From Leeuwenhoekiella aestuarii (GTDB lineage: Bacteria > Bacteroidota > Bacteroidia > Flavobacteriales > Flavobacteriaceae): DNA of 64,000 nucleotides. Each line of letters opens with the position of its first letter. The first letter of the stretch is position 1. The notes beneath the pieces were generated by a model. It was not told where the DNA came from, searched no databases, and saw only the letters and a program-made list of their open reading frames with translations. A program made the translations under genes and the position numbers. The DNA is taken from NCBI RefSeq assembly GCF_004104055.1, contig NZ_QOVJ01000010.1:1-64000 (forward strand), in the 5' to 3' direction. This document shows, piece by piece, positions 22,274-31,294 of the stretch.

Positions 22274-22549
22274 TTATATGATCTCTGCACTGAGGCCAGC
22301 ATCTAAAAGTGCACTACAGCGCGGTTCAAGGTCATCATAGCTTCCGGTCTTTACAGTACATTTTCCTTTATAATGTACTATCAGTGAACATTGTTCTGCT
22401 TGTATTGGGGTATGATCGCAAACGTGTACTAAAGTATTTATTACGTGATCAAATGTGTTGACATCATCATTGTATACAATAATTTCATTATTTCGATCTT
22501 CTGCCTCGAGGACGTCTACTTCTTCTTGGATCTTTTCTCTTGTGCTCAT
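22274..22549 (-). CDS. clpS: ClpS, ATP-dependent Clp protease adaptor
   Basis: 91 residues, the usual size. Motifs VYNDDVNTFDHVINTLVHVC near residue 25 and AEQCSLIVHYKGKCTVKTG match the ClpS core, including the NDD-x-T-F-x-H-V segment that shapes the N-degron pocket. ClpS brings N-end-rule substrates to ClpAP in the cytoplasm. It is the last gene of a minus-strand run with prmA and tpiA, 25 bases after prmA. Confidence 0.95.
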   Translation of the reverse strand: MSTREKIQEEVDVLEAEDRNNEIIVYNDDVNTFDHVINTLVHVCDHTPIQAEQCSLIVHYKGKCTVKTGSYDDLEPRCSALLDAGLSAEII

Positions 22550-22574
22550 TTGTAAAAAACTTATATACAGGGGA

Positions 22575-23411
22575 TTAATTTTTTACAAATTTACAAGCTA
22601 CCCAATTATTTTTTTCAAAATTCATGATAAAATTTAATCCGTGTTGATTGCAAACGTTAGTAATCGCCGGAATATCTTGAGTGTAAAACCCACTTAAGAG
22701 CAAAATACCTTCATGATTTAAGCAACCTGCGTAGGTGGGAATATCATTAATTAGAATGTTTCGGTTAATGTTTGCGATGATCAGATCATATTGTTTGCCT
22801 TTTAAAAGACTAGAGTCACCCTCGTAAGCTTTAATAAAATCAACATCATTACGGGATACATTTTCTACAGTATTCTCATAACACCACGGGTCAATATCTA
22901 TTGCATCTACCGGTTTTGCGCCTTTTAGTGCAGCAAGAATAGCAAGTATTCCTGTACCACAACCCATATCAAGTGTTTTTAAGCCAGCAACTTCAATTTT
23001 TAGAAGATGTTTGATCATGAGATGTGTGGTCTCGTGATGCCCGGTACCGAAAGACATTTTAGGTTCAATAACAATATCAAACTCCATCTGTGGTTTAGGA
23101 TGAAAAGGAGCTCTTACCGAGCAAATACCATCAACTTCAATGGGTTCAAAATTCTTTTCCCATTCTTCGTTCCAATTTACCGGCTCTATAAGCTTAATAG
23201 AGTATGAAACTTCAAATTCAGGGTTATTGAGTAGATAGATGTCTTCTAAAAGATTTTCTTTATCTAAGGCAGAGAGGATGTATGCCTTTACACCCTCTTC
23301 TGTCTCATCAAAACTTTCAAAATCAAGCTGACTCAATTCAGCAATGAGTATTTCTGCACCGGGATTTACCGGTATTACTTTAAACGCGTATTCAGAATAT
23401 GCTTCAGCCAT
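22575..23411 (-). CDS. prmA: PrmA, ribosomal protein L11 methyltransferase
   Basis: 278 residues. The SAM-binding motif LDMGCGTGILAILAALKG lies near residue 145, preceded by KMSFGTGHHETTHLMI and followed by DIDPWCYENTVENV and LIIANINRNIL, the usual PrmA order. It trimethylates ribosomal protein L11 at several amino groups. The N-terminal domain is shorter and more divergent than in E. coli, as is normal in Bacteroidota. It lies between tpiA (8-base gap) and clpS. Confidence 0.94.
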   Translation of the reverse strand: MAEAYSEYAFKVIPVNPGAEILIAELSQLDFESFDETEEGVKAYILSALDKENLLEDIYLLNNPEFEVSYSIKLIEPVNWNEEWEKNFEPIEVDGICSVRAPFHPKPQMEFDIVIEPKMSFGTGHHETTHLMIKHLLKIEVAGLKTLDMGCGTGILAILAALKGAKPVDAIDIDPWCYENTVENVSRNDVDFIKAYEGDSSLLKGKQYDLIIANINRNILINDIPTYAGCLNHEGILLLSGFYTQDIPAITNVCNQHGLNFIMNFEKNNWVACKFVKN

Positions 23412-23419
23412 AAATTATT

Positions 23420-24169
23420 TTAAAATGCGTTTACGATCGCCATAAAGTCTTCGGCTTTTAAAGAAGCACCACCTATAAGGCCACCATCAACATCTGGCTT
23501 TGAAAATATCTCTTTAGCGTTGGCAGGTTTTACACTACCACCATAAAGAACAGTGACGCTGTCTGCTACTTCTTGAGAATATTCATCAGCAATAGTTTTT
23601 CTGATAAAAGCGTGCATTTCCTGAGCTTGATCTGGGCTTGCTGTTTCTCCTGTGCCTATTGCCCAAACCGGTTCATAAGCTAGTATGATGTGCTTCCAGG
23701 CATCTGCATCCAGATGAAAAAGCGCCTGACTGATTTGTTTATTTACTACTTCAAAATGCTCGCTGAAGTTTCGATCTTTAAGCTCTTCACCAAAACAGTA
23801 AATCACTTTTATATCATTTTCTAAAGCGGTATTTACTTTTTCTGCAAGTAAATCTTCTTTCTCTTCAAAATAAGCTCTGCGCTCGCTATGTCCTAATATT
23901 ACTGTTTTAACACCAACACCTTTTAACATAGAAGCACTGATCTCACCGGTAAAAGCACCAGAAGTAGATTGATGCATATTTTGTGCTGCAACTTCAATAC
24001 CAGATCCTTTTAATGCTTCAAAAGCACTATAAAGGTTTGTAAAAGGAGGTGCTATAATAATTTCTGCATCAGAAGTTTTAGCTATAGATTTTAGTCCGCC
24101 GATCAATTCTTGCGTATCTGCAAGATCTGTATTCATTTTCCAGTTACCGGCTACGATGTTTTTTCTCAT
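23420..24169 (-). CDS. tpiA: Triosephosphate isomerase
   Basis: 249 residues, standard length. All TIM signatures are present: GNWKMN at the N-terminus (catalytic Lys), VILGHSERR (catalytic His), LAYEPVWAIGTG (catalytic Glu) and VLYGGSVKPAN (phosphate loop). It interconverts dihydroxyacetone phosphate and glyceraldehyde-3-phosphate in glycolysis. Its ATG overlaps the stop of the thioredoxin-like gene as ATGA, so translation is likely coupled. Confidence 0.98.
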   Translation of the reverse strand: MRKNIVAGNWKMNTDLADTQELIGGLKSIAKTSDAEIIIAPPFTNLYSAFEALKGSGIEVAAQNMHQSTSGAFTGEISASMLKGVGVKTVILGHSERRAYFEEKEDLLAEKVNTALENDIKVIYCFGEELKDRNFSEHFEVVNKQISQALFHLDADAWKHIILAYEPVWAIGTGETASPDQAQEMHAFIRKTIADEYSQEVADSVTVLYGGSVKPANAKEIFSKPDVDGGLIGGASLKAEDFMAIVNAF

Positions 24170-24648
24170 TGTATTTGATTTAGTAGTTGATTGTTTTTTG
24201 TGGTTATTGCTTTATAAACTTTAATTTTTCCAGATTCATCAAGCAAAATATAGCGAGGAATCCAGTCCAGATCTATACTGCTGCATAGCGGTCCTTTCCA
24301 ACCAAGTTTGATGAAGTAATGACTTCCCTGTAGGTTGTATTTATCAATACCTGCTTTCCAACGCTCTGTATCTTTGTCTAGTGAAAGAAAAACGTAATCT
24401 ATATTAGGATTATCTTCTTGTAGTTTATTTAGATCAGGGAAACCGGCAATACAGTCTTTACACCAGGATGCCCAGATATCAATCAGCACAGTTTTGCCTT
24501 TATGCATTTCTAAAACAGATTCAAAAGTGACTTCAGAACCGCTAGTATTGATCAAGACATCCTGAAGTGCTTCGGCAGAAAATGATTTTTCCTGAGAAAA
24601 ACCTACTGAAAAACAAAGTATTGTTAATAATGTAAGTATGATTTTCAT
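24166..24648 (-). CDS. Secreted TlpA/ResA-like thioredoxin-fold protein
   Basis: 160 residues. Signal peptide ILTLLTILCFSVGFSQ, then a thioredoxin fold with DIWASWCKDCIAGFPDLNKL holding the redox pair CKDC, and a cis-proline region at LDWIPRYILLDE. It probably works in the periplasm as a thiol-disulfide reductase, for instance in cytochrome maturation or repair of exported cysteines. It overlaps tpiA by 4 bases and follows the permease gene by 55 bases. Confidence 0.85.
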   Translation of the reverse strand: MKIILTLLTILCFSVGFSQEKSFSAEALQDVLINTSGSEVTFESVLEMHKGKTVLIDIWASWCKDCIAGFPDLNKLQEDNPNIDYVFLSLDKDTERWKAGIDKYNLQGSHYFIKLGWKGPLCSSIDLDWIPRYILLDESGKIKVYKAITTKNNQLLNQIQ

Positions 24649-24703
24649 AAAAGCGAATAAGATATAAAATTAGGATTAGTCAGCCTATTCTACAACAATA
24701 TGG

Positions 24704-25780
24704 CTATCTAATGCGCACTTTAGGGTCCAGAAGACCATAAATTATATCAACGAGAATATTTATAAGAATAAACATCGTTGCGATGACGAGCACAGCACCC
24801 ATAATTATGGGTAAGTCAAGCGTATTTAAGGCATCAACGATCTCTTTACCAAGGCCGTTCCATCCAAAAATATACTCCACAAAAACAGCACCGGCAAGCA
24901 TAGAAGCAAACCAGCCCGAAACTGCTGTTACCACAGGGTTTAAAGCATTTTTTAATGCATGTCGCCACACGATCTGATGCTGATTGAGTCCTTTTGCCTG
25001 AGCAGTACGGATGTATTCCTGATTGTATACTTCTAAAAGTGAATTACGCATCAATTGAATTACAACCGCTAAAGGGCGTATTCCTAAAACCAGAGCAGGT
25101 AAGACAATATTTTTCCACTGAATGGTTATGGCTTCACCGAAATCATCCATCTCATAAAGGCTTCCCGTCATATTGAGATTTGTGTATTCGTGTAGTATAT
25201 AACCAAAAAACCAGGCAAATAAAATAGCACTGAAAAAACTGGGAACACTCATTCCAAAGGTACTCACAACCTGAATCAATTTATCAAGCCAAGTGTCTCT
25301 GGCATTTGCCGAAATGACTCCTAGAAATATACCCAAAAGAATAGCAAGTGTTATTGCACTCACTGCAAGAACTATGGTGTTGGGTAAGGTTTCAGAAATG
25401 ACTGCTACAACCGTTTTTCCTGTTTTTTGAAAAGACTCTCGTAGGTACGGTTTTTTTATAACCAGTGTATGATTTTCAATTGAAAATATTCTCGTGTAAT
25501 TATATTTTCCGGAAGTTAAACTCGTATAATTACCTCCATTTTTGTTGTGAATAGAAATGGGAGATAAATCATTAATGTAATACGCGTATTGGGTAAGCAC
25601 AGGTTGATCAAAACCGTATTTATGTTTTATTATCGCTAATTGCTCAGGGTCTTCATTTTGGTCCAGCATCATGCGTGCAGGATCTCCTGGAAGAACTGTA
25701 AATAATAAAAACACAACTGTTACTACCCCAAAAAGGGTAAGTAAAGCGTAGAACAATTTATTTAAGATATATTGAATCAG
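24704..25780 (-). CDS. ABC transporter permease, DppB/OppB type, with non-ATG start
   Basis: About 358 residues if translation begins at CTG 25780, or 350 from TTG 25756. No ATG exists between the in-frame stop just upstream and the conserved N-terminus. The CTG reading gives IQYILNKLFYALLTLFGVV, which aligns with the usual DppB start, and its CTGA overlaps the stop of the DoxX gene. Family motifs are LFTVLPGDPARMMLDQNEDP near the N-terminus and the permease EAA-like loop YIRTAQAKGLNQHQIVWRHALKNA. A periplasmic insertion near residues 75-125 is typical of Bacteroidota homologues. It should be one half of a peptide importer, but no second permease, ATPase or binding protein lies in this window. 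Confidence 0.85.
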   Translation of the reverse strand: MIQYILNKLFYALLTLFGVVTVVFLLFTVLPGDPARMMLDQNEDPEQLAIIKHKYGFDQPVLTQYAYYINDLSPISIHNKNGGNYTSLTSGKYNYTRIFSIENHTLVIKKPYLRESFQKTGKTVVAVISETLPNTIVLAVSAITLAILLGIFLGVISANARDTWLDKLIQVVSTFGMSVPSFFSAILFAWFFGYILHEYTNLNMTGSLYEMDDFGEAITIQWKNIVLPALVLGIRPLAVVIQLMRNSLLEVYNQEYIRTAQAKGLNQHQIVWRHALKNALNPVVTAVSGWFASMLAGAVFVEYIFGWNGLGKEIVDALNTLDLPIIMGAVLVIATMFILINILVDIIYGLLDPKVRIR

Positions 25781-27489
25781 AGTCTTTTGATTTCAGAGAT
25801 TTTAAGGGCTTTAAATTTAGCATCTTTGCCCATCAGGTCGGCTACATATTCTTCAATAGTGCGTTTAAACCCTGCTTCTTTTCTACGTTGATTTACCGTT
25901 TCTGGGTCTTTAATTGGCCAGATGAAAAAGCCGTTTTCAGCAGTGATCTGAGCCTGGCTCCCATAGAGTTGCTCTTTATCTTGCATCATTAAAAATTTAT
26001 CTTCTAAAACCGCTACCTTAGTTATAGGTATTTCGCCTTGAGCTGCAGCTTTTTTAAATAAATCTATATACTGATCTATTTGTATGGGATTGTGTTCAAT
26101 AACTTCTAGCGCAATAAGATTTGTAGGTTCACCCACTAATGATTTACCGGGATAGCCGTGATTGTCAAGAATAGCTTTTACGACTTTAAGGTTACTGGTG
26201 TCAAGCATGCGTTGCTTTTTCCATAGATCACCTGTGTAATCTTCTTTAGGAATACCCATTTCTTCTGCCAGTGCAATGCGTTTTGCTTCATCTGTTTCTT
26301 GTAACAAAGGTCTATACAATTGATCATAACGTGCAATACTGTCTAAGCGTTGTTTCAATTCTAGATTAAGAGCTGGTTTGGCAGAGGGCAAGACTTCAAG
26401 ATCAATTTCATCAACATCATTCCAATGTTTTTTCTGAATGATCGTGCCTTTGTTGAGTTTTAAAATTCCCGGATTACTGCGTACAATAGTTTTAAGTGTT
26501 GTAGCATCAGTGAAATAAAAATCAAAATTGATATTCTGTTTGTTTTGTAGATCACGCACAGCTTCATCGCCAGATGCGGTAAGACCAATTACTGTATACC
26601 CTTTTTTTAATGCTTCATCTGTAAGATCTTTAACTGCCGGCCAGCCATTCCATTCGGTTTTGCTTAGATCATACGCAATGATTATAATGAGATTAGGCGT
26701 ATTGAGAAAATCTTCAGTATAACTCTCGCCGTCTTTTTCTATAGTGAAATCGTGAATAGGGGGTACGTAACCTTCGGAAACAACTTCTGTATTTACTTCT
26801 AAAAATTCGCCTTCACTTGATGGGTATTCTCCCTGGGTTGTAATTATTTTTTCTTCTCCATTAATATTGAATTTCCAATGGTAATCAAAAACAGCTTCAG
26901 GAGACCCCTCAGGTATGGTCATGCCTTCACTGATATTTACACCCACTTTATAAGCTCTGAAATCAATTGCCGGTAGATGCATCAATACATAATAAGCAAA
27001 ACCTAAACAGCCTATAAAAGTCATGAAAATTAAGATCGAACGCGTAAAATTTGTGAAAAAAGGCTTGATCTGTTTCAGATTGAAAAACAAAAAGAGAATC
27101 ATAACTAGCAGGATGACGTCTTTTGTGAACGACTGCCAAGACGTAAGCGGTAACGCATCACCAAAACAACCACAATCTGTCACTTTGTTGAAGTATGCTG
27201 AATAGAATGTAAGAAAGGTGAAGAAAATAATCATAAGGAGCAATAGCCACATTGTTAGTTTTTTGTAGTAGCCTATTATTAAAGCGATACCTAAAACAAG
27301 TTCTACAATGACTAAGATAATAGCGAGTCCTAAAGCAAATGGACTCATAAACTCGATATTTAAAACATCAGGAGCAAAATATTCCTGCAGCTTGAATGAA
27401 AACCCTACCGGATCATTGAGTTTTACAAACCCTGAAATGATAAACAGGACTCCAACAAAAATGCGTATGAAACTTACTAGTTTTTTCAA
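25777..27489 (-). CDS. DoxX/MauE-domain membrane protein of the BT_3928 type
   Basis: 570 residues from TTG 27489, one base after the DUF1599 stop; an alternative TTG at 27519 would overlap that gene by 29 bases. No ATG is available near the N-terminus. The first 150 residues are a DoxX/MauE-like four-helix domain (IRIFVGVLFIISGFVKLNDP; KVTDCGCFGDALPLT with a CxCxxD pair). A further helix follows near residue 155, then a soluble region with a thioredoxin-like stretch (LIIIIAYDLSKTEWNG) and an uncharacterised C-terminal third with TEEAKRIALAEEMGIP-like repeats. MauE-type proteins supply or relay disulfide reduction. A redox role fits the thioredoxin-like gene two places downstream. Confidence 0.78.
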   Translation of the reverse strand: MKKLVSFIRIFVGVLFIISGFVKLNDPVGFSFKLQEYFAPDVLNIEFMSPFALGLAIILVIVELVLGIALIIGYYKKLTMWLLLLMIIFFTFLTFYSAYFNKVTDCGCFGDALPLTSWQSFTKDVILLVMILFLFFNLKQIKPFFTNFTRSILIFMTFIGCLGFAYYVLMHLPAIDFRAYKVGVNISEGMTIPEGSPEAVFDYHWKFNINGEEKIITTQGEYPSSEGEFLEVNTEVVSEGYVPPIHDFTIEKDGESYTEDFLNTPNLIIIIAYDLSKTEWNGWPAVKDLTDEALKKGYTVIGLTASGDEAVRDLQNKQNINFDFYFTDATTLKTIVRSNPGILKLNKGTIIQKKHWNDVDEIDLEVLPSAKPALNLELKQRLDSIARYDQLYRPLLQETDEAKRIALAEEMGIPKEDYTGDLWKKQRMLDTSNLKVVKAILDNHGYPGKSLVGEPTNLIALEVIEHNPIQIDQYIDLFKKAAAQGEIPITKVAVLEDKFLMMQDKEQLYGSQAQITAENGFFIWPIKDPETVNQRRKEAGFKRTIEEYVADLMGKDAKFKALKISEIKRL

Positions 27490-27490
27490 A

Positions 27491-28045
27491 TTAAGAGGTT
27501 TTAGTTGTAGCTTCTTCAATTAATATCATCGCAAAAACAGCATAATTAATCATATCCTGGTAGTTTGCACCTATACCTTCAGAAACTAAGGTTTTACCTT
27601 TATTGTTTTCTATTTGCTTTACGCGTAAGAGTTTTTGCAAAATCAGGTCTGTAAGTGAGCTGATGCGCATATCGCGCCAGGCTTCACCATAATCATGATT
27701 CTTGTTTTGCATCAATTCTTTAGTGATTTGAACTTGCTCGTCATAAGCAATAAGTGATCGTTCCAAATTAAAATCAGGTTGCTCTACAACACCTTCTTTA
27801 AGTTGTATAAGAGCCATTATCGAATAATTGATAATCCCTACAAATTCTGAAGCTTCGTCCTCATCAACTTTATGAACAGCGTTTTGCTGCAATCCGCGTA
27901 TGCGCTGTGCTTTTATAAAAATTTGATCGGTAAGTGACGGGAGTCTTAGAATACGCCAGGCACTACCGTAATCACTCATTTTTTTTGAAAATAAATCGCG
28001 GCAGATCTTAATTACCGCATCGTATTGTTCTGAAGTTTGCTCCAT
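27491..28045 (-). CDS. DUF1599-domain protein
   Basis: 184 residues. The protein holds two copies of the DUF1599 motif: IKICRDLFSKKMSDYGSAWR near residue 12 and ITKELMQNKNHDYGEAWRDM near residue 107, each followed by SLTDLI-like and K-x-x-R-x segments. The family resembles small all-alpha nucleotide-handling folds, but no activity is established. It is the first gene of the minus-strand operon that runs through DoxX, permease, thioredoxin-like, tpiA, prmA and clpS, and it is divergent from folP. Confidence 0.85.
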   Translation of the reverse strand: MEQTSEQYDAVIKICRDLFSKKMSDYGSAWRILRLPSLTDQIFIKAQRIRGLQQNAVHKVDEDEASEFVGIINYSIMALIQLKEGVVEQPDFNLERSLIAYDEQVQITKELMQNKNHDYGEAWRDMRISSLTDLILQKLLRVKQIENNKGKTLVSEGIGANYQDMINYAVFAMILIEEATTKTS

Positions 28046-28172
28046 TAAAAATATATAAAGCCGCTTAGCCTGAATTTTAAAAACTCAAAGCACATTTATT
28101 AACGGCTGAGGTCAACGATTTTCTGTAAATTTCGCCTAAAATAAGCAATCTAGAAAAACATCGCTCTATTTC

Positions 28173-29006
28173 ATGAGAAGCATTAACTGTAAAGGCAAAC
28201 TAATTTACTTGGACACACCAAATGTGATGGGGGTTCTAAACATCACTCCAGATTCTTTCTACGACGGCGGAAGCTATAAAGATGAGCAAGATATTTTAAG
28301 ACAAGCTGAGAAAATGCTTAATGATGGAGCAACATTTATTGATGTTGGGGCATACAGTTCTAGACCCGGAGCTACAGATGTTTCTGTTGATGAAGAATGT
28401 ATGAGGTTGATTCCCGTAGTAAAGCTTTTAGTTAAAAATTTTCCAGATATACTTTTATCTATAGATACATTTAGAGCCAAAGTCGCACGGGAAGCTGTGT
28501 TAGTAGGTGCCTCACTCATTAATGATATTTCGGCAGGTTTGATAGATGATCAAATGTTGCAAACGGTTTCAGAATTAAAGGTTCCTTATATATTAATGCA
28601 TATGCGGGGAACACCACAAACTATGAAAGCGCTTACTCAATATGAGGATCTTGTTAAAGAAGTGATTTCTTATCTAAGTGAACGTGTAGCTGCGGCAAGA
28701 GTATTAGGTATTAACGATGTTATTATTGATCCCGGATTTGGGTTTGCAAAAACAGTATCTCAAAATTTTAAATTGCTTAATGCTACAGATCAATTACAAA
28801 TTCTCGATTTACCATTGCTGATAGGTCTTTCTAGAAAATCTATGATTACAAAAACACTTGATGTTGATGCGCAATCAGCTTTAAACGGAACAACCGTTTT
28901 AAATACGATTGCATTAGAAAAGGGAGCGTCTATTTTGCGTGTTCACGATGTTAAAGAAGCTGTCGAAGCTGTAAAACTTTATCAGACGCTTATAGCTTCT
29001 GCTTAG
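28173..29006 (+). CDS. folP: Dihydropteroate synthase
   Basis: 277 residues. DHPS motifs are in order: NVMGVLNITPDSFYDGG at the N-terminus (pterin/diphosphate loop), DVGAYSSRPGA, LSIDTFRAKVA, LINDISAG, MHMRGTPQTM, IIDPGFGFAKT and IGLSRKSMI. It condenses p-aminobenzoate with dihydropterin pyrophosphate in folate synthesis and is the sulfonamide target. It is monocistronic or the first of two genes with the downstream exchanger, and divergent from the DUF1599 operon. Confidence 0.97.
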   Translation: MRSINCKGKLIYLDTPNVMGVLNITPDSFYDGGSYKDEQDILRQAEKMLNDGATFIDVGAYSSRPGATDVSVDEECMRLIPVVKLLVKNFPDILLSIDTFRAKVAREAVLVGASLINDISAGLIDDQMLQTVSELKVPYILMHMRGTPQTMKALTQYEDLVKEVISYLSERVAAARVLGINDVIIDPGFGFAKTVSQNFKLLNATDQLQILDLPLLIGLSRKSMITKTLDVDAQSALNGTTVLNTIALEKGASILRVHDVKEAVEAVKLYQTLIASA

Positions 29007-29060
29007 TTTCGTATCAGTTAGATTGGGTTGCTTATCTTCGCAGCCATAAAGAATGATTTT

Positions 29061-29999
29061 ATGAGTATAATTTTTGTGATGCTTGGCTTATTGCTACTTG
29101 TAATAGGTGGTGAGTTTTTAGTTCGGGCATCGGTAGGGTTGTCTTTTAAGCTTAACCTTTCTAAAATGGTTATTGGCCTTACGGTAGTTTCGTTTGCTAC
29201 ATCAGCGCCAGAACTTTTAGTTAGTTTACAGGCAGCTTTAGACGGTTCACCAGATATTGCTTTAGGAAATGTGATAGGTAGTAATATTGCTAATATTGCT
29301 TTAGTCTTAGGGATCACCGCAATTATTTCAACACTAGGTATTGATCGAGATTTTTTTAGATTCAATTGGCCGGTGATGGTTTTATTTTCATTGGGATTAT
29401 ATCTAGCTCTTGTAAATGATGGAATGATCTCGAAGCTTGAGGGTTTTCTTTTGTTTTCCTCATTAATAGCTTATTTGGTTCTTTTAATCCGCAGAGCGAA
29501 AAAAGCAAGAACAGTGGATGATGAGGTTGACCCCGGACTATCTGGAGCTTCTTATTTTAAAATTGTCATTTGGCTGATAATTGGCGGGGTATCACTTTAT
29601 TTTGGTTCCGAGTGGTTAGTTAGAGGAGCAAAAGAGTTAGCACATATGATGGGAGTGAGTGATTATGCAATATCGGTTACGGTTATAGCTATAGGAACTA
29701 GCGTACCTGAACTTGCGGCTTCGGTTATTGCAGCACTTAAAAAGGAAAAAGCACTTTCGCTAGGAAATTTAATAGGCTCTAATATTTTTAATATTGCTTC
29801 AGTTTTAGGTCTTACGGCAATTATAAAACCCATACAGGTTATTGATGGTAGTATTTTAAACAATATGTTTTGGCTTTTAGGCTTCGCAGTTGTATTACTT
29901 CCGCTAGGCTTTCTTCCTTTAAAATTAGAATTGAACCGCTGGAAGGGTTTTGTGCTTTTTGCAGCGTATTGCATTTTTATAGGCTTAGCTTTTAGTTGA
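29061..29999 (+). CDS. Na+/Ca2+ (K+-independent) exchanger, CaxA/YrbG family
   Basis: 312 residues from ATG 29061; an upstream TTG at 29028 adds 11 residues before the first membrane helix and is less likely. About ten hydrophobic segments contain the two inverted alpha-repeats: VVSFATSAPELLVS with LGNVIGSNIANIALVLG, and VIAIGTSVPELAASVI with LGNLIGSNIFNIASVLG. These form the ion-binding core of the CaCA superfamily. The protein extrudes calcium in exchange for sodium across the inner membrane. It lies 54 bases after folP and ends at a bidirectional terminator shared with glnA. Confidence 0.93.
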   Translation: MSIIFVMLGLLLLVIGGEFLVRASVGLSFKLNLSKMVIGLTVVSFATSAPELLVSLQAALDGSPDIALGNVIGSNIANIALVLGITAIISTLGIDRDFFRFNWPVMVLFSLGLYLALVNDGMISKLEGFLLFSSLIAYLVLLIRRAKKARTVDDEVDPGLSGASYFKIVIWLIIGGVSLYFGSEWLVRGAKELAHMMGVSDYAISVTVIAIGTSVPELAASVIAALKKEKALSLGNLIGSNIFNIASVLGLTAIIKPIQVIDGSILNNMFWLLGFAVVLLPLGFLPLKLELNRWKGFVLFAAYCIFIGLAFS

Positions 30000-30023
30000 G
30001 ATTTGAGAACATTATAAAAAGAT

Positions 30024-30047
30024 AAAAGCCCGCAATCGCGGGCTTTT
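30024..30047. terminator. Bidirectional terminator between the exchanger gene and glnA
   Basis: Stem AAAAGCCCGC/GCGGGCTTTT with a 4-base loop. The A-run before and T-run after make it usable by both convergent genes. Confidence 0.9.
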
Positions 30048-30075
30048 ATAATTTATGCTAGAGAAAACTGAAAAC

Positions 30076-31092
30076 TTATATTTTCTTTTCAGCTTCTAAT
30101 ACCGTTTTAACGATACGACCCGCTACTTTGTACGGGTCAGCATTAGATGCAGGACGACGATCTTCTAACCATCCTTTATACCCTTTTTCTACTGTGATAA
30201 TAGGAATACGTATAGATGCTCCACGGTCAGAAATTCCGTAAGAGAAATCGTGAATAGAAGCAGTCTCATGCTTACCAGTTAAACGCTGGTCGTTAAACTC
30301 ACCGTAAACTTCAATGTGTTCTTTAGTTACAGGACGGAAAGCTTCACAGATAGTATCATAAACTTCTTTAGAACCCGCAGTTCTTAAAGTAGTGTTTGAG
30401 AAGTTAGCGTGCATACCAGAACCATTCCAGTCACCTTTAATTGGTTTTGGGTGGTATTCTATATAGTACCCATAATCTTCAGTAAGACGTTGTAATAAAT
30501 AACGTGCTACCCATATCTCATCACCAGCTTTTTTAGCTCCTTTTGCAAAAAGTTGAAATTCCCATTGTCCACTAGCAACCTCTTGGTTGATACCTTCAAA
30601 GTTAAGACCAGCATCAATACAAAGATCTGCGTGCTCTTCAACAAATGCTCTACCGTGTGTATTTTTACCACCTACAGAACAGTAGTACATACCTTGAGGA
30701 CCAGGATAACCACCTACAGGGAAACCTAATGGAAGTTGAGTTTCCTTGTCCATAATAAAATATTCCTGCTCAAAACCGAACCAGAAATCATCATCTTGAT
30801 CAGCAATTGTAGCTCTTGCATTAGATTCGTGTGGAGTACCATCAGCATTAAGAACTTCAGTCATTACCAAGTAACCATCTCTACGAGCTGGATCTGGGTA
30901 TATTGCAACGGGCTTCAGCAGACAATCAGAAGAGCCTCCTTCGGCTTGTTTAGTTGAAGAACCATCAAATGACCATACCGGGCAGTCTTCTAACTTTCCG
31001 CTAAAATCATCTTCTACTTTGGTTTTACTTCTAAGATTGGCAGTTGGTGTATAACCATCTAACCAGAGATACTCTAATTTTGATTTGCCCAT
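30076..31092 (-). CDS. glnA: Glutamine synthetase, type II (eukaryote-like, beta-grasp)
   Basis: 338 residues, much shorter than the 470 of GSI. It begins KLEYLWLDGYTPTANLRSKT and includes VWSFDGSSTKQAEGGSSDC, FGFEQEYFIMD, GINQEVASGQWEFQ, GDWNGSGMHANFSNTTLR and SDRGASIRIPI, all GSII signatures including ATP- and glutamate-binding residues. It makes glutamine from glutamate, ammonia and ATP. It is divergent from a GSIII gene, so two unrelated-length GS types share one 200-bp control region. Why both are kept is not visible; differential regulation by nitrogen is a plausible guess. Confidence 0.95.
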   Translation of the reverse strand: MGKSKLEYLWLDGYTPTANLRSKTKVEDDFSGKLEDCPVWSFDGSSTKQAEGGSSDCLLKPVAIYPDPARRDGYLVMTEVLNADGTPHESNARATIADQDDDFWFGFEQEYFIMDKETQLPLGFPVGGYPGPQGMYYCSVGGKNTHGRAFVEEHADLCIDAGLNFEGINQEVASGQWEFQLFAKGAKKAGDEIWVARYLLQRLTEDYGYYIEYHPKPIKGDWNGSGMHANFSNTTLRTAGSKEVYDTICEAFRPVTKEHIEVYGEFNDQRLTGKHETASIHDFSYGISDRGASIRIPIITVEKGYKGWLEDRRPASNADPYKVAGRIVKTVLEAEKKI

Positions 31093-31132
31093 AATAAATT
31101 GATTTAAATTTTTTTTTGAATTAAACTAATAA

Positions 31133-31140
31133 CAAATATA
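31133..31140 (-). promoter_or_regulatory. -7 element TATATTTG of the glnA (GSII) promoter
   Basis: Full match to TAnnTTTG on the minus strand, 40 bases before the start codon. The -33 position 19 bases further reads TTA rather than TTG. Confidence 0.5.
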
Positions 31141-31294
31141 ACATTTCTTTAATATCTGATAATTGTTTTAGTGGGGGGTGTAAGGGTTTATTAACGGAAT
31201 AAATTTAATAAGACCCTTAAAAAATAGGGGTGTATTACGAAATCATATATTTTTACACCTCTGAATTCTGAATTTCATAAAAATCAACTAAAAT

